Virus record (IMG/VR): IMGVR_UViG_3300037502_001663 | Coordinates: 1-28,874 of that record | Length of the DNA: 28,874 bases | Strand: one strand, 5' to 3' | From: a virus | In this document: in pieces, positions 14,869-20,690 of the stretch | Numbering within the stretch: the first letter of the stretch is position 1 | Layout: every line of letters begins with the position of its first letter | Notes under the pieces: generated by a model | Seen by the model: the letters and a program-made list of their open reading frames with translations, nothing else | What the model was told of the DNA's origin: nothing | The model's database searches: none | Position numbers and translations under genes: made by a program

Positions 14869-15681
14869 TTACCAAGCAGGGTCCAGCAGCGCCCATGACG
14901 GGACCGAGATCGTCTGGATGTCGGGCGAGTAGCCGTGCCAGACGGAAGGCTCGCTCGCCTGCCTGAAGGCGGCAGCAGCCTTCTCCATCAGCATGCGGCC
15001 AGTGTGCAGGCTGGCTTCGTCGAGACGGTAGATGCCGATCGCATAAGGCGGCTCGCTCTCCACCGCAATGAACGTGAAATGGTCAGCGTCCCATCCCGTG
15101 ACTTCACGATAGCCCTGAAGGTAGTGCGCCGCCTGCATGTGATATTTGAAGCCAGCGATGTTGCGGGCGAAGCCATCAGGCGATGCGTCTTGCGTCGTCT
15201 TGATGTCGATGATCCCGTCGCCTTTGTAATAATCAAAACGCGCCTTGCACGGGATACCGCCATGCGCCTGCCACAGCATCGACACTTCCGACTGCCCGTC
15301 CTTCAGCAGCTCGCGCGCTTGCGGATGCTTGTAGACGGCATCGGTAATCGCCGCAGCTTTGTCATAGGCATCGGCATCGAGGATCAGCTTGCCGGCGTTC
15401 TCACGCTCGAATAGCTCAAGCGTTTCCTTGCCGACCTTCGTGCGCTTATCAACCTTCGGCGCGCGGGCGATCTCCGTGTCGGCTTTCTCCGGCTCGAGGA
15501 TCATCGTGTGAACCGCTGTGCCGAGACGCATCGCTGCTGTCGGCTCCATCGGCTTTTCTTTCTGCGCCAAATAGTGCGCTGCCGATCTCAGCAAATGCTT
15601 CGCACCGCTCGCAGAGAGCGCGTCGATCGCGTGATAGTCGGGGGCTGGCATCCCCGTGTAGACGCCCGGTGTGATTGTCAT
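14869..15681 (-). CDS. RecE-like exodeoxyribonuclease (PD-(D/E)XK)
   Basis: A 270-aa protein from ATG 15681 behind GGGAGAG. The opening GVYTGMPAPDYHAIDALSAS and ...GAKHLLRSAAHYL is typical of phage RecE/exonuclease VIII-type enzymes. The nuclease core shows His 58 (RLGTAVH), Glu 132, RFDYYKGDGIIDIKTT with Asp 159 and Lys 161, and the helix KYHMQAAHYLQGY (179-191). Such enzymes resect one strand of double-stranded DNA ends for single-strand annealing. No RecT/Erf-type gene is obvious, so the SSB-like protein downstream or a host protein may supply annealing. Confidence 0.85.
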   Translation of the reverse strand: MTITPGVYTGMPAPDYHAIDALSASGAKHLLRSAAHYLAQKEKPMEPTAAMRLGTAVHTMILEPEKADTEIARAPKVDKRTKVGKETLELFERENAGKLILDADAYDKAAAITDAVYKHPQARELLKDGQSEVSMLWQAHGGIPCKARFDYYKGDGIIDIKTTQDASPDGFARNIAGFKYHMQAAHYLQGYREVTGWDADHFTFIAVESEPPYAIGIYRLDEASLHTGRMLMEKAAAAFRQASEPSVWHGYSPDIQTISVPSWALLDPAW

Positions 15682-15775
15682 TTCTCTCTCCCTCATTGGC
15701 GCACATCAGCGCCGCCGTGAACAAGCCGACCAGATTTCCGACGAGCAGACCGACGACGAACCAGAGAACGCTCAT
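15449..15775 (-). CDS. Small membrane protein (DUF3789-like N-terminus), long 3' overlap
   Basis: The first 30-35 codons read MSVLWFVVGLLVGNLVGLFT AALMCANE: one transmembrane helix with Gly spacing, as in the short DUF3789-type phage proteins. ATG 15775 overlaps the TGA of the HTH gene (ATGA). The frame is open for 108 codons, but the part after about residue 31 runs out of frame over the start of the exonuclease for 233 bases and is just Arg/Ser/Gly/Asp-rich. The membrane segment is well supported; whether the long tail matters is unclear. Confidence 0.55.
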   Translation of the reverse strand: MSVLWFVVGLLVGNLVGLFTAALMCANEGERNDNHTGRLHGDASPRLSRDRRALCERCEAFAEIGSALFGAERKADGADSSDASRHSGSHDDPRAGESRHGDRPRAEG

Positions 15776-15963
15776 TGCGTCTGCTGGTGCTGCGGCTGTT
15801 GCTGACCGTGAACGATCCGATCCATGTCGATCTTGCGGATCAGGATGCGACGACCAATGCGAACGGACGGGAAAACTCCGGCTTCGATGTAGGAGTAGAG
15901 GCTTCGTTTCGAGATGCCAAGAACTTTGGCCGCTTCGGCCACACTTATGCACAGGGACGACAT
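15772..15963 (-). CDS. Excisionase/MerR-type helix-turn-helix protein
   Basis: 63 aa from ATG 15963. CISVAEAAKVLGISKRSLYS YIEAGVFPSVRIGRRILIRK is the HTH_17 'excisionase family' fold: winged HTH with the SVRIGRR turn. The His/Gln tail (GQQQPQHQQTQ) is disordered. It is transcribed away from the plus-strand repressor, a Cro/xis-like position. It could act as excisionase for the integrase five kb away or as an early regulator. No clear ribosome site is seen. The longer reading frame to 16080 has no start support. Confidence 0.8.
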   Translation of the reverse strand: MSSLCISVAEAAKVLGISKRSLYSYIEAGVFPSVRIGRRILIRKIDMDRIVHGQQQPQHQQTQ

Positions 15964-16083
15964 GACAGCGTAAAATCGTGTTGTGTGTTGGGGGAAACAG
16001 AATGTGCAGCACCCGCAACCAGCCCACAACAGCGAGCGTGAAGAAGATGCGCGCATAAGTATTCTCCGCACAAACGGCACAAA
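15964..16083. promoter_or_regulatory. Divergent control region between excisionase-like gene and repressor
   Basis: A 120-base gap between two divergent regulatory genes, so it must hold both promoters. Two direct repeats, CCGCACAAA (16066-16074) and CGGCACAAA (16075-16083), sit right before the repressor ATG and could be operator half-sites. The repeated TTGCGTCTAG element found elsewhere is not present here. No -35/-10 pair stands out clearly. Confidence 0.45.
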
Positions 16084-16488
16084 ATGAGCACGCGAAAAAA
16101 CGAGACAAATGGCTGGATACGAGATGCTTTAAAGCAGCATGGTTATTCGCAGCGCGACCTTGCGCGCGCATGGGGAATTGCTGATCCGAGCGTGTCTCGA
16201 TTTATCTCTGGCGAGGAAGGCGTCGATCCGCCGCTGTCGCGTGCTGTGACGCTCGCCACAATGATCGGGATTTCCCTAGATGACTTGGCGCGCGGATTAG
16301 GGTTGAAGGGACGGCGCGTCGAGCCGTCCGTTCATGTTGAGAACACAGCGCCGGCTGTCGGCACATTCAGCATGACCGTGCAAGAACCCGGCGTCGTGCG
16401 CGTGCTGATGTGTCAGGACGTTTCGTCTGAAACGGCGTCAGAGTTGATCGCCATCCTCGGGGGGAAGCGGGCGAAGGTTAAGACGTGA
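16084..16488 (+). CDS. CI-like lysogeny repressor (short form)
   Basis: A 134-aa protein with an N-terminal XRE helix-turn-helix (IRDALKQHGYSQRDLARAWG, IADPSVSRFISGEEG) and a second helical part (LSRAVTLATMIGISLDDLAR). The last 50 residues form a small beta-like domain (GTFSMTVQEPGVVRVLMCQD). It lacks the Ser/Lys LexA-type peptidase domain of full-length CI, so RecA-triggered self-cleavage is not expected. It stands alone on the plus strand, divergent from the excisionase-like gene, the usual repressor position. No ribosome site precedes ATG 16084, so it may be made from a leaderless message. It overlaps the convergent gene by 51 bases. Confidence 0.75.
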   Translation: MSTRKNETNGWIRDALKQHGYSQRDLARAWGIADPSVSRFISGEEGVDPPLSRAVTLATMIGISLDDLARGLGLKGRRVEPSVHVENTAPAVGTFSMTVQEPGVVRVLMCQDVSSETASELIAILGGKRAKVKT

Positions 16489-16650
16489 CTTGCCCTTCTT
16501 GCTGACGATCGGCTCGACCTTTGGAAGATCGACGGCAGCATATTCTCCGCACCAATAGGCGGCAGCAACCTTCACTGCTTGCGGGAAGCGAAGGCAATGG
16601 CCGATAGATGTGCCGCGATAGTATCGGCACGACGAGCAATTATTCGACAT
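16438..16650 (-). CDS. Small zinc-finger-like phage protein
   Basis: 70 aa from ATG 16650 behind AAGGAG seven bases upstream. MSNNCSSCRYYRG, GHCLRFP and YWCGEY give four Cys in a CxxC ... C ... C pattern, common in short phage zinc-binding proteins. The C-terminus is basic and Pro-rich. It is last in the early small-gene operon, and its 3' end runs under the 3' end of the repressor gene. Function unknown. Confidence 0.75.
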   Translation of the reverse strand: MSNNCSSCRYYRGTSIGHCLRFPQAVKVAAAYWCGEYAAVDLPKVEPIVSKKGKSRLNLRPLPPEDGDQL

Positions 16651-16738
16651 CAATGATCTCCTTCACCAGCACGACGATCAGAACAGCTGCCGCAGCTGCT
16701 ATTGCCACAACGAAAAAACTCAGCGTGATGTTGCTCAT
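16640..16738 (-). CDS. 32-aa single-pass membrane peptide
   Basis: ATG 16738 overlaps the upstream TGA (TGATG) and the stop overlaps the next gene's start. MSNITLSFFVVAIAAAAAVL IVVLVKEIIDVE is one continuous hydrophobic helix with a charged end. Coupling on both sides supports expression. Function unknown; small membrane peptides in lysogeny-side operons sometimes affect superinfection, but nothing here shows that. Confidence 0.6.
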   Translation of the reverse strand: MSNITLSFFVVAIAAAAAVLIVVLVKEIIDVE

Positions 16739-16971
16739 CACTCAATCTCCTCTATTGCACACTCCGCTGCATAGCGAACTTCAAAACGCTGCTTGTAGTT
16801 TCCTGTTTTGAAATATCGCAGCGCAGCCAGCGCGCGCTCCTTGTCACGCCGCAGCCTTTCGATCTCGTCGGCAGCTTCCGTGTAGGTCTGATAGACCATC
16901 GGGAAGCGATGCCGATCGACGACTTCAGCACCCTTACGCATGCGAAGAACGACATCTGTTTTCTGCGTCAT
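16738..16971 (-). CDS. Hypothetical protein with TEAADEIERLR helix
   Basis: 77 aa from ATG 16971, which shares a base with the upstream TAA (TAATG) and follows GGAGGGGAAG. The core YTEAADEIERLRRDKERALA is a charged helix that also occurs in the two duplicated genes at 17144-17440 and 17586-17828 (AAADEIERLR). The rest (KTGNYKQRFEVRYAAECAIE) is not shared. It is probably a distant member of the same reshuffled set. Function unknown. Confidence 0.7.
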   Translation of the reverse strand: MTQKTDVVLRMRKGAEVVDRHRFPMVYQTYTEAADEIERLRRDKERALAALRYFKTGNYKQRFEVRYAAECAIEEIE

Positions 16972-17147
16972 TACTTCCCCTCCCTAAGCGCGGCGCGGGC
17001 AAAGAAGTCTCCGTTGCGGTATTTCCTGCGCCACGGAACAAGGTCACGAAGATCAGCGATTGTTAGCTTGTCTAGCCCAATGCGCTTGTCGTTGATGACC
17101 CAAAAATGTTTTCCGTCGATAGGTCCAGTTAATCCAAGCGGTTTCAT
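16971..17147 (-). CDS. 58-aa hypothetical protein
   Basis: ATG 17147 overlaps the upstream TGA (ATGA). MKPLGLTGPIDGKHFWVIND ... LDKLTIADLRDLVPWRRKYR ... ends FFARAALREGK. The last residues copy the ARAALGEG ending of the neighbouring genes and come from a 15-base shared DNA repeat (16986-17000), so the gene end was probably exchanged with theirs. The body is of no family I know. Confidence 0.65.
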   Translation of the reverse strand: MKPLGLTGPIDGKHFWVINDKRIGLDKLTIADLRDLVPWRRKYRNGDFFARAALREGK

Positions 17148-17440
17148 TCCTTCCCCTCCCCAAGCGCGGCGCGGGCGGTATATAGCTCTGCAATTTCCGT
17201 TGCAACATCACGACACTCACAATTAGCCTCGAAATACCCACCCGTTTTGCGGCAACAAAGTGAGTTGCAAAGTCCCGTCAGAATATGGGCAATGTCGCCA
17301 ATTAGCTTATTATCGGGACGCAGCGCCTTACGCAGCCGCTCTATTTCGTCGGCGGCAGCCCAATACATCGTTTCGTTTGCAGGAAGCAGATATTCATTTT
17401 CTTCCGCTGATTGCCGAAGCTCTTTAACAATGTCGCTCAT
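17144..17440 (-). CDS. Duplicated small protein, copy A
   Basis: 98 aa from ATG 17440, behind GGGGAAGGA; the longer open frame to 17602 is not needed. Residues 3-37 (DIVKELRQSAEENEYLLPAN, ETMYWAAADEIERLR) are identical to those of copy B (17586-17828) across 106 bases with five synonymous differences. After that it diverges: a Cys-rich part (LCNSLCC, ANCECRD), and the shared ending TARAALGEGKE. Predicted helical and soluble. Function unknown. Confidence 0.75.
   Translation of the reverse strand: MSDIVKELRQSAEENEYLLPANETMYWAAADEIERLRKALRPDNKLIGDIAHILTGLCNSLCCRKTGGYFEANCECRDVATEIAELYTARAALGEGKE
17330..17435 (-). repeat. 106-bp coding direct repeat, copy A
   Basis: This matches 17718-17823 base for base except five positions (95% identity). 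In the reading frame the changes are GAG/GAA, CCT/CCG, ACG/ACA, GCT/GCA and GCC/GCA, all synonymous. Confidence 0.95.
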
Positions 17441-17589
17441 TCCTTCCCCCACCCAAGCGCGTCTAGGCGTAGTATGATCGCCATGATTGCAGAGAACATC
17501 CAATCCGCCATATCCGCGCCTAAAAAATATTGGATAATTGCGGTGATTGATAACGCGAATGCACAGAACCAGATAATCGTTGTCATCAT
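17437..17589 (-). CDS. 50-aa membrane protein between the duplicated genes
   Basis: ATG 17589 (or 17586) overlaps the TGA of copy B (ATGA), and its TGA overlaps the ATG of copy A. MMTTIIWFCAFALSITAIIQ and MADWMFSAIMAIILRLDALG are two hydrophobic segments, probably two membrane helices. The last residues LRLDALGWGKE look like a decayed form of the neighbouring RAALGEGKE ending. Function unknown. Confidence 0.6.
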   Translation of the reverse strand: MMTTIIWFCAFALSITAIIQYFLGADMADWMFSAIMAIILRLDALGWGKE

Positions 17590-17828
17590 TCTCCCTCCCC
17601 AAGCGCGGCGCGGGCTTTATTGATCCGCGATCTCAACGCAGACGGGTCGGCCATCAATCCATCCTCCATTTGCGTTAGCAAATAAAGGGCATGCGGCAAA
17701 AGTAATTCCACAGCCTCACGCAGCCGCTCTATTTCGTCGGCTGCTGCCCAATACATTGTTTCGTTTGCCGGAAGCAGATATTCATTTTCTTCCGCTGATT
17801 GCCGAAGTTCTTTAACAATGTCGTCCAT
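17586..17828 (-). CDS. Duplicated small protein, copy B
   Basis: 80 aa from ATG 17828 behind GGAGGAG; it overlaps the end of the dCMP deaminase gene by 17 bases. Residues 3-37 equal those of copy A. After this it continues EAVELLLPHALYLLTQMEDG and ends SRINKARAALGEGE, the same ending encoded by the 15-base repeat at 17601-17615. The long helical middle suggests a small oligomer. Function unknown. Confidence 0.75.
   Translation of the reverse strand: MDDIVKELRQSAEENEYLLPANETMYWAAADEIERLREAVELLLPHALYLLTQMEDGLMADPSALRSRINKARAALGEGE
17718..17823 (-). repeat. 106-bp coding direct repeat, copy B
   Basis: This is the partner of 17330-17435, lying 388 bases away in the same orientation. The 50-aa membrane gene and the differing 3' parts lie between. 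Confidence 0.95.
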
Positions 17829-18264
17829 GTTCTCCTCCCTGCACATCTTCGACTTCTAGCTCGACGCCAGCCTCCTTCATCATCTGACGCGCGACGACAA
17901 AGTTCTCGTATTCCATATTCGTCAGACCGGGACCGCACACGATCTTGCTGACGCCGGCATTGATGAGCATCCGTGTGCAGTTGGCGCAGCACAGATGCGT
18001 GACATAAACCGTCGCACCGTGAAGCGTTTGCCTCGCCGCATGTGCGACGAGGTTTTCTTCAGCGTGTGCAGTCCAGAGATATTTGCCGGGTCGCTGCATG
18101 CGGCACGGCTGGTCATCGACGCCTCGAGGCAGACCGTTGTAACCCGTCGATAGGACGGCGCGTGATGTCGGATCGACAGCCACAGCACCGACCTTCGTAG
18201 ACGGGTCTTTCGACCAGCCTGCAACATGCGCCGCAAGATCAAGGAAGCGTTGATGCCACTTCAT
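17812..18264 (-). CDS. dCMP deaminase (cytidine/deoxycytidylate deaminase family)
   Basis: A 150-aa zinc deaminase. The active-site helix TAHAEENLVAHAA has HAE at 67-69 (zinc His and proton-shuttle Glu), and THLCCANCTRML gives the CxxC zinc ligands (93 and 96). WSKDPSTKVGAVAV and STGYNGLPRGV near the start are typical of the dCMP deaminase branch, which makes dUMP for dTTP synthesis. The usual Pro before the first zinc Cys is replaced by Cys 92, which should be tolerated. ATG 18264 overlaps the upstream TGA (ATGA). Confidence 0.92.
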   Translation of the reverse strand: MKWHQRFLDLAAHVAGWSKDPSTKVGAVAVDPTSRAVLSTGYNGLPRGVDDQPCRMQRPGKYLWTAHAEENLVAHAARQTLHGATVYVTHLCCANCTRMLINAGVSKIVCGPGLTNMEYENFVVARQMMKEAGVELEVEDVQGGEHGRHC

Positions 18265-18500
18265 AGCTTCACCGCGATGTATTCGTAATCATTCACGGCA
18301 TGCTTTTTCTGGATCAGCGTGATCTCGCGCTGGTAGAAAAGCTCGTAAGCCATATCAGCCAGAAACCCTAGCTCACGCTGCTTCACTGTCGGCTCATGCC
18401 GTGATGGGGCATAACGATCAAACGCAAGATCACCGCGATGGTAGGTATAGCGATAACCTTTCTTCGCGCTTTTGAACCACGCATGAAATTCATTCATCAT
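18261..18500 (-). CDS. Hypothetical small phage protein
   Basis: 79 aa starting at ATG 18500 (or 18497), with GAGG seven bases upstream. It is rich in aromatic and basic residues (MMNEFHAWFKSAKKGYRYTY, ...GDLAFDRYAPS...), then has a helix (KQRELGFLADMAYELFYQRE). No family recognised. It ends in an ATGA overlap with the dCMP deaminase gene, so the two are co-translated. Confidence 0.7.
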   Translation of the reverse strand: MMNEFHAWFKSAKKGYRYTYHRGDLAFDRYAPSRHEPTVKQRELGFLADMAYELFYQREITLIQKKHAVNDYEYIAVKL

Positions 18501-18509
18501 GGCGTGACC

Positions 18510-18668
18510 TCACGAACAGACCGTCGAGCAGTTCTGCCCGTTCTGGCAGCACGTCACGCAGACGATCACTTTGCCGTTCACGAAATAGGTCGATGTCGAA
18601 CAGGCGACAGCGACAGTCGGGGCCAGTAGGAACACAGTCAGTCCAAGTGCAGTTAATAAACGGCGCAT
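18510..18668 (-). CDS. Cys-rich exported small protein
   Basis: 52 aa from ATG 18668 behind AAGGAG. A clear signal peptide MRRLLTALGLTVFLLAPTVA VA ends at AVA, followed directly by Cys 23. The mature part has six cysteines (23, 37, 40, 41, 47, 51), with VCVTCCQNGQNC and STVCS. I recall similar short 'ITVCTTCC' phage proteins but no function. The Cys after the cleavage site could be lipid-modified, although the lipobox is poor; otherwise disulfide-bonded in the periplasm. Confidence 0.7.
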   Translation of the reverse strand: MRRLLTALGLTVFLLAPTVAVACSTSTYFVNGKVIVCVTCCQNGQNCSTVCS

Positions 18669-18680
18669 CTTCTCTCTCCT

Positions 18681-18935
18681 TCAGTTGATGCTGGCGTCTT
18701 CGGGAATGTCATTGATCTCGAGTAACGCGGCGAGCAAAGCATCGGCGCAGTCTTCGTGACCATTGACGTATAAGGCTCCAACAGCTGCCTTTATGATTTC
18801 TTGAAAAACAGCGCATGCTGGTGTTTCTGTGTGGTCGCTGATGTTCTCAGCGAGCGTGATGACGACATTTGCAATCTGCGCGCAGCGGACGCGCACGTTG
18901 CTGCTGAAGTCGGCGTTAATGGTTTGTTCGTCCAT
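18681..18935 (-). CDS. Hypothetical protein
   Basis: 84 aa, acidic and helical (CADALLAALLEINDIPEDAS at the end), with no recognised family. It overlaps the upstream gene by 20 bases. It has a weak ribosome site, so the start is not certain. Location in the early operon is the only hint. Confidence 0.65.
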   Translation of the reverse strand: MDEQTINADFSSNVRVRCAQIANVVITLAENISDHTETPACAVFQEIIKAAVGALYVNGHEDCADALLAALLEINDIPEDASIN

Positions 18936-19149
18936 CTGCCATCGCTTTCAGTGTTGAGTTCGCACGCATGCCGCACGGACTGTCCTTGTATTGCTGCTCC
19001 GTGCAAGGAAGCTGGCAGTTGCAGGAATAAAACTCAAGCGCCCGCTGGCACATCTGCAAGGCTTCGACAGCGACCCTGAAGCCTTGTGCATCGACAGGGT
19101 CTTGCGATGTGCGCGCCAAGAACTCAAACTGCTCGATCAGGCTCTTCAT
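18916..19149 (-). CDS. Hypothetical protein with Cys-rich centre
   Basis: 77 aa from ATG 19149, which overlaps the TGA of the upstream DUF6378-like gene (ATGA). The N-terminus is helical (MKSLIEQFEFLARTSQDPVD). CQRALEFYSCNCQLPC and SPCGMR provide five cysteines, possibly a metal site. No family recognised. Confidence 0.65.
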   Translation of the reverse strand: MKSLIEQFEFLARTSQDPVDAQGFRVAVEALQMCQRALEFYSCNCQLPCTEQQYKDSPCGMRANSTLKAMADGRTNH

Positions 19150-19541
19150 GTCGCAGCGTCCTTGAGAGAGGCCAGCTCTTCCTCCGTCAGAACGGGAGCC
19201 TGCTTTGCCAGTTGCGCCAGCAGCTCGTCTTCCATGTTCTTGACGATCTCGACGCGACGGACCTCACCAAGACCATCGAAATGCTGTCCGGCGAATGTCC
19301 CGACAAAGGCGAGGTAGTTCACGCCGTCGAGGATGTTGTCGTCGTATGTCGGCGTCTCGATGTGCCGAGCCAGCTTCGTGCAGAGATGGATCATGCTGAT
19401 CTCATACGGCGTCACGTTGCGGTTCAGCATGATCGACGCGAGCGATGCGATGCGGGCGAAGTTCTTTTCTGGCGAGGCATATTTCTTCTGCCTCTCGTCC
19501 ATCGTCTCAACAGCCTGCTTTAGAGTGTCGCGGTAGTGCAT
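19146..19541 (-). CDS. DUF6378-like phage protein
   Basis: 131 aa from ATG 19541 behind GGAGG seven bases upstream; the open frame to 19724 lies over the upstream gene. The segment KYASPEKNFARIASLASIML ...ISMIHLCTKLARHIETPTYD ...DGVNYLAFVG matches the DUF6378 pattern found in many phages. The fold has been compared with all-alpha NTP-binding proteins, but no activity is certain here. It is next to the DnaA domain-like gene. Confidence 0.75.
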   Translation of the reverse strand: MHYRDTLKQAVETMDERQKKYASPEKNFARIASLASIMLNRNVTPYEISMIHLCTKLARHIETPTYDDNILDGVNYLAFVGTFAGQHFDGLGEVRRVEIVKNMEDELLAQLAKQAPVLTEEELASLKDAAT

Positions 19542-19960
19542 GCCTTGTCCTCCGATTTTTCTTTCATGATGGCTCTGATGCCCCACAGAACCGTTGTGTG
19601 GTCGCGCTGCGTGAAGCGTCCGATCTGTGGCAGGCTCATTCCGTCCTCCCACAGCTTCAGCCAGACTTTCCGACGTGGCGGGTGCATGACAGCGCGCCGA
19701 TCTTTTGCCCATAGCTTTTCCCATGTTGTGTCGAACTCCTCGAGAATAGGAAGGACGATCGCTTTGCGGCGGATCGAAAGCGGGCAGTTCTTCAGCCGTC
19801 TGCGCTGCATATCCTCAACGGAGATCGGCGTCTCTGGCACAGGCTTCGGCATCACATAATCTTCAACAGGTTTGGGAGCCTTGACATTCTTCACAGCTGG
19901 CGCTGGAGCTGAGTTAAGCCGTGCGCGGACTGCTTTGTAATGGTTGATGAGGTTTGTCAT
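19520..19960 (-). CDS. Free-standing DnaA domain IV-like DNA-binding protein
   Basis: A 146-aa protein. Residues 108-130 (MSLPQIGRFTQRDHTTVLWG IRA) match the DnaA signature helix-turn-helix, with R119-D120-H121-T122-T123, the residues that read the DnaA box. An upstream basic helix (RRKVWLKLWEDG) fits the first part of domain IV. There is no AAA+ ATPase domain, and the first 60 residues are a Pro/Lys-rich linker. It could bind DnaA boxes on phage or host DNA, to help or to block DnaA. It starts in an ATGA overlap with the upstream gene. Confidence 0.8.
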   Translation of the reverse strand: MTNLINHYKAVRARLNSAPAPAVKNVKAPKPVEDYVMPKPVPETPISVEDMQRRRLKNCPLSIRRKAIVLPILEEFDTTWEKLWAKDRRAVMHPPRRKVWLKLWEDGMSLPQIGRFTQRDHTTVLWGIRAIMKEKSEDKACTTATL

Positions 19961-20151
19961 CCGTAGTTCTCAATCACGAATTTCTTTGCGCCTTCTAGGG
20001 TGTAGGTATGCGTCAGATGACCATGCACACTGACGGCGCGATACGAGCGTTCTGCTCTGCTGATGCGGACAGGCTCAATGAAGCCTGCCTCCTTTCCGAA
20101 ATAGAAGACGGTCCAAGACCCGTCATCGTTCTTGCGAATTTCTATCGCCAT
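19957..20151 (-). CDS. Small hypothetical phage protein
   Basis: 64 aa from ATG 20151, overlapping the TGA of the HTH/OB-like regulator (TGATG). It appears to be a beta-rich small fold: IEIRKNDDGSWTVFYFGKEA, then SYRAVSVHGHLTHTYTLEGA. No family recognised. The overlap with the regulator gene implies fixed co-expression. Confidence 0.7.
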   Translation of the reverse strand: MAIEIRKNDDGSWTVFYFGKEAGFIEPVRISRAERSYRAVSVHGHLTHTYTLEGAKKFVIENYG

Positions 20152-20672
20152 CACTCGTCCTCCTCGACCCACTTGAAGGCGTAGAGATCAGCTGCGTGAT
20201 GATCGTTCTCGCGCACAATGAGCGTGACTTCATCACCGTTGCAGATGCCTGCATCTTTCAGCTTGTCTACAACGTGCGGAACAATGAATACGATAAGCGC
20301 GTCATCTGTCACGCCGAACGAATAGTCAGCGTTCTGGTGGATGCGCGTGATCTCAACGCGCTGCTTCCATGATTTCTTAGGCTCAAGAACAGGCTTCGGG
20401 TCTGGCTTGTAGGCACGCACTGGCTCCTCCTGAACAGGATCAAACTTGCGTTCACGCGCCTCAATCTCTTCTTGGCGCAGCTCCCATGCGCTCTTCGGAC
20501 GCGGGTTGCTTTCAATGAACTCAATGAGATCGTCGATGCGTGAAGCAGACGGCGCGTGCTTGTAGTTCAGCCAGTTGTAGACGGTCTGATCTATGACGCC
20601 CATCTGGCGAGCCAGCTGCGGAACTGATCCGGCTTTGTTAAGAGCTGTGACGACGAGTTGTGCTGGAAACAT
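20151..20672 (-). CDS. HTH regulator with OB/cold-shock-like C-terminus
   Basis: A 173-aa protein. Residues 5-40 form a Cro-type HTH (NKAGSVPQLARQMGVIDQTV YNWL). A charged, Pro-rich linker follows (residues 55-105). The last 65 residues (ADYSFGVTDDALIVFIVPHV ...GDEVTLIVRENDHHAADLYA) have a pattern similar to a cold-shock/OB domain (FGF, VFVH, GD.V). It is the first large gene of the early operon and is preceded by the 20812-20834 operator, so it may regulate itself. HTH part sure, OB part tentative. Confidence 0.75.
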   Translation of the reverse strand: MFPAQLVVTALNKAGSVPQLARQMGVIDQTVYNWLNYKHAPSASRIDDLIEFIESNPRPKSAWELRQEEIEARERKFDPVQEEPVRAYKPDPKPVLEPKKSWKQRVEITRIHQNADYSFGVTDDALIVFIVPHVVDKLKDAGICNGDEVTLIVRENDHHAADLYAFKWVEEDE

Positions 20673-20690
20673 TGCGTAGGGTTCCTTTTG

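Larger units (their letters stand above)
16986..17615 (-). repeat. Three copies of a 15-bp gene-end repeat
   Basis: AAGCGCGGCGCGGGC occurs at 16986-17000, 17162-17176 and 17601-17615, each at the end of a small gene and coding for ARAAL, followed by a G/A-rich stretch that also acts as the next gene's ribosome site. A diverged form is at 17454-17460. Confidence 0.85.

Noticed and set aside
17457-17470. Further copy of the TTGCGTCTAG operator
   Set aside because: Only GCGTCTAG matches; the other half-site is absent and the position is inside a coding frame, not ahead of an operon.
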